NCBI RefSeq assembly: GCF_002968335.2
Contig: NZ_CP134398.1
Coordinates: 2,480,001-2,544,000, forward strand
Source: Mycobacterium sp. ITM-2016-00316
Lineage (GTDB): Bacteria; Actinomycetota; Actinomycetes; Mycobacteriales; Mycobacteriaceae
Direction: 5' to 3'
Length of the DNA stretch: 64,000 nt
Positions 6,953 to 14,276 of this stretch are shown here, piece after piece; the first letter of the stretch is position 1; each line of letters starts with the position of its first letter. The translations under genes and the position numbers were made by a program. Under the pieces are notes generated by a model. It had not been told where the DNA came from and made no database searches. It saw only the letters and a list, made by a program, of their open reading frames with translations.

Positions 6953-7534
6953 CTAGAGGGGCATCAAATCCCCGCACACTGCGGCGACGGTGCGGGCGCC
7001 GGCATCCCATGCTTTCTCGGCCTCACTAATCCAATACCGATGGTGCAGTTTGGGATTACGGGGGAGCTGTGCCTGGTATTCCGCCCGCAAGCGGTTCACG
7101 TCTTCGCAGTGGTCGCGTGCCTTCTCGACACCAAGGGCCACAAGCTGGCGGTGTTCCGCACTATCGCGGTAGTCGTTGTCTTCCCGCAGCAGCGCATGCC
7201 GGGTGCGGGCACCGCGTTCGGAGCATTTGAGTGTTCCGGTAACGCGCGACCCGTGGGGGTGATCCAGGGTGTCCCAGGAACGGTTCTCGTCCTTATAGCC
7301 GAAGGAGTAGTTGCTTTTGAGGATGCGGAGGTGGCCGCATTCGCAGCAGAGTGCTTGTAGTTGTTCGCCCTCGGTGCGACGTCGCAACCAGGCGTCATCG
7401 ATAGCGCGACGCCGGGTATGGAAGTTTTCAAGTTCGCGGCCTCGGCCTCGCTCGGTCCGGCACGGTTGGCCGGGATCCGCGTGGCAGAACGGGCAAGGGT
7501 GCCGCAGGGCTCGATGCGGTTCGGTCGTGGTCAT
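6953..7534 (-). CDS. Phage-type zinc-binding protein
   Basis: The 193-residue product starts at ATG 7534 with an ideal GGAGGT upstream. The N-terminus has CPFC-x(7)-C and a following His (about residues 14-40), a zinc-binding signature common in mycobacteriophage proteins. A second zinc-ribbon-like part has LCCECGHLR (about 62-70) and TGTLKCSER (about 100-107). There the usual second CxxC appears as C-x-x-R, so one ligand seems lost. The rest is helical and charged. The start overlaps the upstream gene's stop (ATGA). Role unknown; prophage origin is inferred. Confidence 0.65.
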   Translation of the reverse strand: MTTTEPHRALRHPCPFCHADPGQPCRTERGRGRELENFHTRRRAIDDAWLRRRTEGEQLQALCCECGHLRILKSNYSFGYKDENRSWDTLDHPHGSRVTGTLKCSERGARTRHALLREDNDYRDSAEHRQLVALGVEKARDHCEDVNRLRAEYQAQLPRNPKLHHRYWISEAEKAWDAGARTVAAVCGDLMPL

Positions 7535-7743
7535 CGCGCGACCTCCAGGGCAACAGCGATGCGGTAGAGGTGCGGCCCGACCGGACGAATCCAGCCGCGC
7601 ACGGCATCCTCGCAAGGGTTGTCGGGCAGAGCGTCGCAGATTGGGCAGCGCACGGTGAGCGCCAGAGGCGTGCGCTCGGCTGCAAGTGTCGTCATGGCGG
7701 CAATCTGCGCCGGGTGACCGACAACCTCGTTTGGTGTGGACAT
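7531..7743 (-). CDS. Small phage-type zinc-binding protein
   Basis: A 70-residue protein from ATG 7743, preceded by GAGAGGT. It has the same CPIC-x(7)-C plus downstream His signature (about residues 33-58) as the next gene, so the two are probably related and both bind zinc. It is the first gene of a - strand operon and overlaps the following gene by four bases. It starts about 110 bases from the 3' end of tRNA-Val. Confidence 0.6.
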   Translation of the reverse strand: MSTPNEVVGHPAQIAAMTTLAAERTPLALTVRCPICDALPDNPCEDAVRGWIRPVGPHLYRIAVALEVAR

Positions 7744-7815
7744 ACAGACCTCTCGTATCGCGATCGCGATGCGAGGTTGCCTACCTCAATTGGCACGTAT
7801 CTGGCATGTCGCCAA

Positions 7816-7843
7816 GGTCGGAGTGTTAAAACTAACTCTGACC
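7816..7843 (-). terminator. Hairpin downstream of the tRNA cluster
   Basis: GGTCGGAGT (7816-7824) pairs with ACTCTGACC (7835-7843) as a nine-pair stem with one wobble and a 10-base AT-rich loop. It lies 15 bases past the 3' end of tRNA-Val on the same strand, fitting the end of the tRNA transcript. Confidence 0.45.
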
Positions 7844-7857
7844 TGGAAGAACTGTGG

Positions 7858-7929
7858 TGCGCGATACTGGGATTGAACCAGTGACCTCTTCCGTGTCAGG
7901 GAAGCGCTCTCCCGCTGAGCTAATCGCGC
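7858..7929 (-). tRNA. tRNA-Val (anticodon GAC)
   Basis: The reverse complement folds as a 72-base cloverleaf: acceptor GCGCGAT/ATCGCGC, anticodon stem CTTCC/GGAAG with loop CTGACAC, and T-arm GGTTCAATCC, with discriminator A. CCA is not encoded. It is last in a Gly-Cys-Val cluster, and its 3' end faces the accessory island. Confidence 0.95.
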
Positions 7930-7945
7930 CGGGTCGTAACTTTGG

Positions 7946-8016
7946 AGGTGGAGACGGGAATCGAACCCGTGTGCACGGCTTTGCAGGCCGTTGCCTCACC
8001 ACTCGGCCACTCCACC
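7946..8016 (-). tRNA. tRNA-Cys (anticodon GCA)
   Basis: A 71-base cloverleaf on the reverse strand: acceptor GGTGGAG/CTCCACC, anticodon stem ACGGC/GCCGT with loop CTGCAAA, and T-arm GGGTTCGATTCCC. It is the middle gene of the Gly-Cys-Val cluster. Confidence 0.95.
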
Positions 8017-8044
8017 ATTTGGGGTTGATGCCACTGCACCTTCG

Positions 8045-8117
8045 AGCGGACGACGGGATTCGAACCCGCGACCCCAACCTTGGCAAGGTTGTGCGCTACC
8101 AACTGCGCCACGTCCGC
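8045..8117 (-). tRNA. tRNA-Gly (anticodon GCC)
   Basis: A 73-base cloverleaf on the reverse strand: acceptor GCGGACG/CGTCCGC, anticodon stem CAACC/GGTTG with loop TTGCCAA, and T-arm CGGGTTCGAATCCCG. It is the first gene of the cluster in the direction of transcription. Confidence 0.95.
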
Positions 8118-8123
8118 GTGCCT

Positions 8124-8142
8124 CGGGTGAGATCGTCACCCG
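8124..8142 (-). terminator. Short hairpin before the tRNA cluster
   Basis: CGGGTGA (8124-8130) and TCACCCG (8136-8142) form a perfect 7-bp stem with a 5-base loop, no T-tract. It lies between the DUF6636 gene and tRNA-Gly on the - strand and may end the former's transcript. Confidence 0.35.
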
Positions 8143-8212
8143 GTGCGGAAAGGAACATTAGTCCAACCACACGAGTAACTACAAATCACTTGTAACCGCT
8201 CGGCAATCGGCG

Positions 8213-8629
8213 CTAAAACAGCTGGTAAACCTGGCGCGAGAGAGTGAAGCCGCGACCGCTGTCGGTGTCTCGGCAGGACATTCCGCTCTCCGCGTTGGTG
8301 CAACTGAGCGCGCCGCGGGTGATCGACCGGCCGTAGGCCAGTACGTCGGGCCCGCCCAACGTCGTATCCCCAGCGCAGACCAAGGCCGCCGGCTCGCCGG
8401 GCTCCAGCGCGATGCCCTGGCCGTAATCAAACTCACAGTCCGCCGGCCGCGGCGGGGGAGCCCAGTCCCGCTCGGCGATATCGCATCGCAGGTACTCGGA
8501 GTCCAGAATGCAACTGACGTTCCCGCTCGGCGACGTGAAATGAGCGAAGTCCTCCGCGGCAGCTGGAGCCGCGCAGAACGTCGCAACGGCCCCGGTCGCT
8601 GCGGCGACCGCGAACACTCGAAGGATCAT
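8213..8629 (-). CDS. Secreted DUF6636-like protein
   Basis: The 138-residue protein has a signal peptide (about 1-25, ending AAPAAA-ED). The mature domain begins FTSPSGNVSC and has five further Cys, including YLRCDIAERDW, ADCEFDYGQG and LVCAGDT. This is the typical layout of the DUF6636 family in mycobacteria, which are exported and disulfide-bonded, of unknown function. ATG start at 8629. Monocistronic between the dehydrogenase gene and the tRNAs. Confidence 0.75.
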   Translation of the reverse strand: MILRVFAVAAATGAVATFCAAPAAAEDFAHFTSPSGNVSCILDSEYLRCDIAERDWAPPPRPADCEFDYGQGIALEPGEPAALVCAGDTTLGGPDVLAYGRSITRGALSCTNAESGMSCRDTDSGRGFTLSRQVYQLF

Positions 8630-8673
8630 GAAACGACCCTAGCGGGCAACCATCCGCTGGTCAGCGCGAATTA

Positions 8674-9687
8674 TCAGACCGTGAGCACCATCCGGTAGCG
8701 GGCCTTGCCGGTGTCCATCGCCGCATACGCCTCGGCGGCCTGAGCCAGCGGAAGCTCCTGGATGCGGGCCCGCACCCCGGACTGCACGGCGAACTTCAGG
8801 GTGTCCTCGACATCGCGCGCGGTCCCCGACGGATGGCCGGTGATGCTCACGCCCGGAGTGATCAGCTGCAAGGGGCTGATCGGCAGCGGATCCGGCGTCA
8901 CACCCACCACGATCAGCTCCCCGCGCGGCAGCAACCCGCCCACGGTGTCGGCCATGGCCTGCGAGTTGGCGGCCGTCGCCAGCACCACCGACACCCCGCC
9001 CAGCGCCTGCAGCGCCTCACTCACATCGCCGGCCTTGGAGTCGACATAGTGGTGCGCACCGAGATCGAGTGCGTCCTGCTTCTTGTCCGCTCCGCGGGCG
9101 ATCGCGATGGTCTCGAAGCCCATTGCGCGGGCGAACTGCACGCCCAGGTGCCCGAGGCCACCGACACCGAGCACCGCGACCCGGTCACCGGGCTTGGCCC
9201 TGGTCTCGCGCAACCCGTGGAATACCGTCACCCCCGCGCAGGCCATCGGCGCGGCCTCGGCGAAGGACAGTTCGTCGGGGATGCGGGCCAGCGCGTTGGC
9301 GGGCACGGTGACCGATTCGGCGTACCCGCCGGGGTAGTGCCAGCTCGGGATCTGCCCGTTGGCGCAGTGGATGAAGTCACCCTGGTGACACGGCACGCAG
9401 CGTCCGCAGTGCCCGCCGAACCAGCCGACGGCCACCCGGTCGCCGACCGCGTAATCCTGAACGCCGTCCCCGATCTCGGCGATGGTGCCGGCGATCTCGT
9501 GCCCGGGCGTCAGCGGCCAGGTCAGGCCCGGGAAGGCGCCGTTGACGAACGCGTGGTCAGTCCCGCAGACACCGCAGGCCTGCACCGCGATACGTACGTG
9601 ATCGCGACCCGGCGGGGTGGTGTCCACCTCGGCGAGTTCCAGCGCTGCTCCGGCCGATGCGACATGAACCGCAAGATGTCGTGCCAT
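8674..9687 (-). CDS. Zinc-dependent alcohol dehydrogenase
   Basis: A 337-residue medium-chain dehydrogenase, cytosolic, oxidising an alcohol with NAD(P). Catalytic zinc ligands are visible as CGVCGTDH (Cys 41) and GHE (His 63, Glu 64). The structural zinc site is CGRCVPCHQGDFIHC (Cys 94, 97, 100, 108). The cofactor-binding Rossmann motif is GVGGLGHLG. The ATG at 9687 is preceded by a GAGGATTGAG element; an in-frame extension upstream lacks the family's N-terminus. The sequence most resembles the AdhA/AdhP-like group, but the substrate cannot be inferred. Confidence 0.9.
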   Translation of the reverse strand: MARHLAVHVASAGAALELAEVDTTPPGRDHVRIAVQACGVCGTDHAFVNGAFPGLTWPLTPGHEIAGTIAEIGDGVQDYAVGDRVAVGWFGGHCGRCVPCHQGDFIHCANGQIPSWHYPGGYAESVTVPANALARIPDELSFAEAAPMACAGVTVFHGLRETRAKPGDRVAVLGVGGLGHLGVQFARAMGFETIAIARGADKKQDALDLGAHHYVDSKAGDVSEALQALGGVSVVLATAANSQAMADTVGGLLPRGELIVVGVTPDPLPISPLQLITPGVSITGHPSGTARDVEDTLKFAVQSGVRARIQELPLAQAAEAYAAMDTGKARYRMVLTV

Positions 9688-9833
9688 CTCAATCCTCACT
9701 CTCGGGCGTGTGGATCTATGTCTACCCGCGCATGGGTCTCTGGGCAGCCCGGTTTGCGGGAAAACTGGCGCCACCCTGACCAGCCAATTCCAGCTAGCCG
9801 GTAGCCGCGTGCTAGTCTTCGTCCTCGTTCCCC

Positions 9834-9905
9834 GGTCTCGTAGCTCAGGGGGAGAGCGTCCGCCTCACACGCGGAAGGTCACTGGTTCGATCCCAGTCGG
9901 GACCA
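9834..9905 (+). tRNA. tRNA-Val (anticodon CAC)
   Basis: A 72-base cloverleaf: acceptor GGTCTCG/CGGGACC with one G-T pair, anticodon stem TCCGC/GCGGA with loop CTCACAC, and T-arm CTGGTTCGATCCCAG, with discriminator A. The 3' CCA is not fully encoded. Confidence 0.95.
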
Positions 9906-9911
9906 CAAGCA

Positions 9912-9938
9912 AGAACCGCCCTCGGGCGGTTCTTTTGC
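9912..9938 (+). terminator. Intrinsic terminator of tRNA-Val(CAC)
   Basis: AGAACCGCC (9912-9920) and GGCGGTTCT (9925-9933) form a perfect 9-bp stem with a 4-base loop, followed by TTTGCTTTCT. It starts six bases after the tRNA. Confidence 0.85.
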
Positions 9939-9965
9939 TTTCTCAGGCCGACCGGAAGAGGTGTC

Positions 9966-10592
9966 ATGGCAGGCGACGGCGCCCATTTCTATCGGCCCGC
10001 GGAGGGCACCGGGCTTCCGCACGATCCGTTCAACGCCATCGTCGGGCCCCGGCCGATCGGCTGGATCTCCACCCGCGACGCCGACGGTGTGCGCAACCTG
10101 GCGCCCTACAGCTTCTTCAACGGTTTCAACTACCGTCCGCCGATCATCGGGTTCGCCTCGGTCGGCTGGAAGGACAGTGTGGCCAACATCGAGGCCACCG
10201 GAGAGTTCGTCTGGAACCTCGCGACCCGTGAACTCGCTGCGGCCATGAACGAGACCTCCGCCCCGCTGCCATCGGGTGAGGACGAATTCGACCGTAGCGG
10301 GCTGACCGCCGTCGACTCCACCACCGTCGGTGCCCCGCGCGTGCTGGAGAGTCCGGTCAACTTCGAATGCCAACTCACCCAACTCATTCAGCTCACCGAT
10401 GTCGAGGGCACTCCCGTCGACACCTGGATGGTGCTGGGCCAGGTGATCGCCGTGCACATCGATCGGCAGTGGTTGGTCGACGGGGTGTATGACACCGCAG
10501 GCCCACGCCCGATCCTGCGCGCCGGCGGGCCCGCCAACTACTCGGAGGTCGGACCCGAGAGCGTGTTCACGATGGACCGGCCGACGAGCTGA
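9966..10592 (+). CDS. Flavin reductase family protein
   Basis: The 208-residue protein has the split-barrel flavin-binding domain: RPIGWISTRDADG and APYSFFNGF near the N-terminus, then GEFVWNLAT and the C-terminal beta strands. Members bind FMN and either reduce free flavin or act as NAD(P)H:flavin oxidoreductases. Nearby flavin-dependent monooxygenase-type genes would be plausible partners, but they are not in one operon with it. ATG start at 9966. Confidence 0.85.
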   Translation: MAGDGAHFYRPAEGTGLPHDPFNAIVGPRPIGWISTRDADGVRNLAPYSFFNGFNYRPPIIGFASVGWKDSVANIEATGEFVWNLATRELAAAMNETSAPLPSGEDEFDRSGLTAVDSTTVGAPRVLESPVNFECQLTQLIQLTDVEGTPVDTWMVLGQVIAVHIDRQWLVDGVYDTAGPRPILRAGGPANYSEVGPESVFTMDRPTS

Positions 10593-10596
10593 GAGC

Positions 10597-10965
10597 TCAG
10601 CCCGCCGCCCACTCCTTGGCCCCGTCCAGCTCATCGAGGCCGAACACCGCGACCTCGCCGGGCACCATCCAGCCCAGCGCGTGCATGGTGTGGCGGACCC
10701 AGTCCTTGTCGGACACCACCGCTATCCGCTTGAACGCCGAATGGTGCTGCAGCATTGTGCCGAACCCCATCTTCAGGTCCTCGGCCAGACCTCCCGGCCC
10801 GAACCCTTCGTAATCCGGCGCGATCACCTCGACGATGCGGATCTCTTTCGCCGCGCCCAGTGCCTCCATGGTCGGTGCGAACGCACGGAAATCCTCGCCA
10901 CTGATCCGCCCGGACGCCCGGATGCCGGTCACCCCGTCCGGCATATCTGGGAGTACCTCGATCAT
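10597..10965 (-). CDS. SpoIIAA/STAS-like domain protein
   Basis: A 122-residue single-domain protein: GVTGIRASGRISGEDF, IRIVEVIAPDYEGFG, DLKMGFGTMLQHHSAFKRIAVVSD and the terminal LDELDGAKEW. This matches the SpoIIAA-like/STAS fold group (PF11964 type), small cytoplasmic proteins of unknown role in actinobacteria. It is convergent with the flavin reductase gene (4 bases apart) and divergent from the LLM gene. Confidence 0.75.
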   Translation of the reverse strand: MIEVLPDMPDGVTGIRASGRISGEDFRAFAPTMEALGAAKEIRIVEVIAPDYEGFGPGGLAEDLKMGFGTMLQHHSAFKRIAVVSDKDWVRHTMHALGWMVPGEVAVFGLDELDGAKEWAAG

Positions 10966-11004
10966 CTGTGTCCCCTTTCGCCAAGGTCCAGGGTCCTCCT
11001 CCTG

Positions 11005-11015
11005 CTATGACATAG
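11005..11015. promoter_or_regulatory. Short palindrome in a divergent intergenic region
   Basis: CTATG-A-CATAG at 11005-11015 lies between the SpoIIAA-like and LLM genes. A flanking CTCCT...GGAG extends it imperfectly to about 10998-11018. Its right side overlaps the LLM ribosome-binding region, so it may be an operator or only RNA structure. Confidence 0.3.
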
Positions 11016-11017
11016 GA

Positions 11018-12016
11018 GTGGAAATGGTGGCCACCGCGCCGGCAACCCTGGGTCCGGCCGAGATCGGCGCCTTTGCCGCGCGCGCCGAACGCCTCGGCTT
11101 CGACACCGTGCATGTCTCGGAAACCATCCACGACCCCTTCACGGTGGCCGCCTTCGCGCTGCAGGCCACCACCGCGATCACCGTGCGTACCAGCATGGTG
11201 CTGGCGTTTCCGCGCAGCCCGATGATCACCGCCTACGCCGCGTGGGATCTGGCGCGCCTGTCCGGTGGCAGGTTCCAGCTGGGCATCGCCTCCCAGGTGC
11301 GCGGCAACATCGTCGGCCGCTTCTCTACGGCGTGGTCCGAGCCGGTGTCCCGGATGGCCGACTACATCCGCTCACTGCGGGCGATCTTCCACTCCTTCCA
11401 GACCGGCGAGCGGCTCAATTATGTTGGCGCGCATTACACCTTCGACAAGCTGCAGCCCTACTTCAATCCCGGCCCGCTGGATAATCCCGCTCCGGCCATC
11501 TGGACCGGCGGCGTCAACGCGCGCATGGTCGCCATGGCCGGCGAACTGGCCGACGGCTTCGTCTGCCATCCGACCAACTCCCACCCGACGATCCTGCGTA
11601 CCCAGACGCTGCCTGCGCTGGCCGGTGGGTCACCGAGGGTGATCGCCAATCCGCAGCCGTTGATGGCCGCGACAGGGGAGGGAGTGCGTGCGCTGCGGGA
11701 CACCCGCCGCGGCGAACTGGCGTTCCTGTACAGCACGCCCGCTTACCGCCGTCAGCTTGAACACTTCGGGATCGCCGAACTCGGTGCTGCTCTCAGCGCC
11801 ATGGCGCAGGACAACCAGTGGGCCGATATGAGCAGGCTGTTCACCGATGATGTGCTCGAACAGCTGCTGCCGCACGGCACCTATGACGAGATTCCGGAGC
11901 TGCTCGAGCAGTGGTACGCCGGACTGTGTGACGGGCTGACGATCGCGTTGCCGGCCGGGGACGACGACGCGCTGGCCGAACTGGTGCGGCAGTGCAGGGT
12001 CATTCCCACCCGATGA
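11018..12016 (+). CDS. LLM-class F420-dependent oxidoreductase
   Basis: About 332 residues with the luciferase-like TIM barrel. Recognised parts are AERLGFDTVHVSE, FPRSPMITAYAAWDLARLSGGRF, LGIASQVRGNIVGRFS and AGELADGFVCHPTNSHP. These fit the mycobacterial F420-dependent group of the TIGR03617 type. The start is GTG 11018 or ATG 11024; AGGAG at 11014-11018 favours ATG 11024. It should be cytosolic, transferring hydride from reduced F420 to an unknown substrate. Confidence 0.8.
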   Translation: MEMVATAPATLGPAEIGAFAARAERLGFDTVHVSETIHDPFTVAAFALQATTAITVRTSMVLAFPRSPMITAYAAWDLARLSGGRFQLGIASQVRGNIVGRFSTAWSEPVSRMADYIRSLRAIFHSFQTGERLNYVGAHYTFDKLQPYFNPGPLDNPAPAIWTGGVNARMVAMAGELADGFVCHPTNSHPTILRTQTLPALAGGSPRVIANPQPLMAATGEGVRALRDTRRGELAFLYSTPAYRRQLEHFGIAELGAALSAMAQDNQWADMSRLFTDDVLEQLLPHGTYDEIPELLEQWYAGLCDGLTIALPAGDDDALAELVRQCRVIPTR

Positions 12017-12019
12017 CGG

Positions 12020-12373
12020 CTAGTGCGCCGGGACGTCCCGCGCCGGCATCGCCGCCACCAACGGGGTGTCCACGCCGACCGGCCCGAGTGCGTGCGCGCC
12101 GCCCGGTGAACCCAGCGGTGCGTCGCGTCCCGGCAGCACTGTCAGGAAGAACTCCGCATTGTCGGCCAGGTGTGCCTGCTCTTCCTCGGGCAGATCGGTC
12201 TCGTACTCGATCGCATCGAGTCGGCACGCAATTCTGCAGGCGCCGCAGTCCACGCACTCGTTCGGATTGATGTACAGCGAACGGGCACCCTCATAGATGC
12301 AGTCCGCGGGGCATTCCGCCACACACGACTTGTCCATCACGTCAACGCATGCCGAGCCGATCACGTAGGTCAT
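12020..12373 (-). CDS. 7Fe-type ferredoxin (FdxA-like)
   Basis: The 117-residue electron carrier has the [3Fe-4S] motif C-x7-C-x3-CP (Cys 9, 17, 21) and the [4Fe-4S] motif CVDCGACRIAC. The residue after the last Cys is Arg rather than the usual Pro, so that turn is unusual. A Gly/Pro-rich tail of about 30 residues extends past the ferredoxin core. Its stop is three bases from the LLM gene on the opposite strand. It may serve cytochromes P450 or other redox enzymes; the partner is unknown. Confidence 0.85.
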   Translation of the reverse strand: MTYVIGSACVDVMDKSCVAECPADCIYEGARSLYINPNECVDCGACRIACRLDAIEYETDLPEEEQAHLADNAEFFLTVLPGRDAPLGSPGGAHALGPVGVDTPLVAAMPARDVPAH

Positions 12374-12427
12374 GAGCCAACAGTAGGAAACAGGGCTGCA
12401 CCGGCGGAAGGGACTTTGGTCCCTTCA

Positions 12428-13672
12428 TCAGGCCAAAAACCGCTGCGAATATTCGGCGAATCGCGCCCGCAGGTCGTCCTCGTCCAGGCCGAACATCTGC
12501 GCCGATGTCGCGACCCGGCCCAGCCTGCCGCGGCGGTGACCGTCGAGGTATTCGGTGACCGCGGTGCGCACCGGCTCGTCGAACGGTTCGCCGGCCAACG
12601 CGAACAGCCGTTCGGCGGTGCCGAGTTCGTCGGCCATGAAATCGTCGAACCGGATATCGACGGAGCGCTCGGCCGGGATGATGTCGCGCTGGCGCACACA
12701 CTCGCCCAGCAGTTTCTCCAGCCGGATCACCCAGCCCGCGGCGATCCGCGGGACATCCACCCGGTCGCGGTGCATCCGCTCGCTGTAGGTGATCATCGTG
12801 ATCATGGACAAGGCCACCGGCACCGGATCGCGGTGGGTGAAAGCGACGATCACACCGGGGAAGACGGCGTCGAGCACCGCGAGCTGGCCGAGGTGCTGCG
12901 GCGATTTCAGCACCCAGCGCCGCCCGCCGCGCAGGAACTGCAACGCCTGCAGTTGGGTGCGCAGATACTCATACGAGCTCGTCTGATCCTGCGACCAGTA
13001 GTAGTCGCTCCACCGCGGCACGTCGGCGAGTGTCTCCATCAGCATCGTGGAGAAGTCGTTGGCCAGCAGCTGAATCTCTTCGTGCACATGCTCGGTGGTC
13101 ATCTCGTGCATCAGCGCGAAATGCGGCATCAGGGTGTCCATCACCTGTACCGCCATGTCCATCCTGCTCACGCGAGGGTCGGGCGTCAGGCCCGCCTCGG
13201 CCGGCAGAGGAAACGGCTCGACGCCCTCCCAGTACGGCAGGCTGCGGAACGTCGGGGGAGCCGCCAGCAGGTTGTGCAGGTGGGTGGTCCCGGTGCGGGG
13301 CAGTCCGGCGATGACCACCGGTGCCAGCACCTCGATATCGCGGATCTCGGGGTGACGCTTCAGCAGGTCGGTCAGCAGCAGCCGATTCTTGAGCCACTGC
13401 ACCAGTTGTGCGTGGAAGTTCACCACCCCGGGGCCATGCATGTCGATCTCGCGCAGCTCGGCCACGTACCGGTCCAGGCGTTCGCGGTAGTCATCGGGCC
13501 CGAAGTCGGTGAGGCCGGTGTCGGCTCGCGCACGGGCATGCAGGACCGCGGAGTCCAACGGGAAGTCCGGTGCGATGGCGGCCATCATGTCCCGGATCTG
13601 TTGGGCCTCAGCGCTATAACGCGGCTCGGCCAGGTCGTCGAGATGGACGATTCCCGCTGTGGTGTCGGTCAC
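12428..13672 (-). CDS. Sulfotransferase family protein
   Basis: The 414-residue protein has the PAPS-binding P-loop PRTGTTHL at about residues 125-132 and a 3'-phosphate-type strand-helix (KSPQHLGQL, VFTHRDPVPVALS-like region) further on. It fits the large actinobacterial sulfotransferase family (PF13469 type), cytosolic enzymes that sulfate lipids or small molecules from PAPS. Substrate unknown. It is divergent from a TetR regulator 28 bases away, which probably controls it. Confidence 0.85.
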   Translation of the reverse strand: MTDTTAGIVHLDDLAEPRYSAEAQQIRDMMAAIAPDFPLDSAVLHARARADTGLTDFGPDDYRERLDRYVAELREIDMHGPGVVNFHAQLVQWLKNRLLLTDLLKRHPEIRDIEVLAPVVIAGLPRTGTTHLHNLLAAPPTFRSLPYWEGVEPFPLPAEAGLTPDPRVSRMDMAVQVMDTLMPHFALMHEMTTEHVHEEIQLLANDFSTMLMETLADVPRWSDYYWSQDQTSSYEYLRTQLQALQFLRGGRRWVLKSPQHLGQLAVLDAVFPGVIVAFTHRDPVPVALSMITMITYSERMHRDRVDVPRIAAGWVIRLEKLLGECVRQRDIIPAERSVDIRFDDFMADELGTAERLFALAGEPFDEPVRTAVTEYLDGHRRGRLGRVATSAQMFGLDEDDLRARFAEYSQRFLA

Positions 13673-13682
13673 ATCGACTTAT

Positions 13683-13697
13683 GTTACTCTGAGTTCC
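13683..13697. promoter_or_regulatory. Imperfect palindrome between sulfotransferase and TetR genes
   Basis: GTTACTC-T-GAGTTCC: the right half matches the complement of the left in five of seven positions. It occupies the 28-base divergent gap, three bases before the TetR start. A TetR-family operator covering both promoters is likely. Confidence 0.4.
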
Positions 13698-13700
13698 GTA

Positions 13701-14276
13701 ATGACGACAGAGATCGGACGACCCCGAAATCCACTGATCGACGACGCCGTGCTGCGCGCCACGGTGGAGTTGATCGGTGAGACCGGTTACGCCGAGCTCA
13801 CCGTCGGTGCCATCGCGGTGCGCGCCGGCACCAGCAAGCCGGCCATCTACCGACGTTGGCCCAGCAAGGCCGCACTCGTCCACGAGGCGGTGTTCCCGCT
13901 CGATGCCAGCACCGAATTACCGCACACCGGCACGCTCTTCGGAGATATCCGAGAGATGGTGCGCCGCACACTGGCCGTGTTCAGCACTCCCGCCGCCCGC
14001 GCGGCACTACCCGGACTGGTCGGGGAGATGGCCGCCGACCCGGCCCTGCACGCCACCTTGCTGGAACGTTTCGGTGACATCCTCGTGCGCGGCCTCGGTG
14101 AGTATCTCGACGCCGCCGTGACCCGCGGTGAGATGCGTGCCGAGGTCACCGCCACCGACCTCGCCGAGTCCATTGCCGGTATCACCTTTGTGGCACTGCT
14201 GGCCCGCGGTGCCGTCCCCGACGATGCGTGGATCGAGCGCACCGCCACCCTGATCGTGAGAGGAATCAGTACATGA
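13701..14276 (+). CDS. TetR/AcrR-family repressor
   Basis: 191 residues from ATG 13701. The N-terminal helix-turn-helix runs about residues 12-55 (VELIGETGYAELTVGAIAVRAGTSKPAIYRRW), ending in the typical W-x-S-K-x-x-L. The ligand-binding C-terminal half has no diagnostic motif. It overlaps the DUF1214 gene start by four bases (ATGA) and diverges from the sulfotransferase, so it probably regulates both. Confidence 0.9.
   Translation: MTTEIGRPRNPLIDDAVLRATVELIGETGYAELTVGAIAVRAGTSKPAIYRRWPSKAALVHEAVFPLDASTELPHTGTLFGDIREMVRRTLAVFSTPAARAALPGLVGEMAADPALHATLLERFGDILVRGLGEYLDAAVTRGEMRAEVTATDLAESIAGITFVALLARGAVPDDAWIERTATLIVRGIST

Noticed and set aside
12170..13780. A 536-codon + strand open frame opposite the sulfotransferase and ferredoxin genes
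   Set aside because: It crosses three genes and an operator, and its product has no domain.
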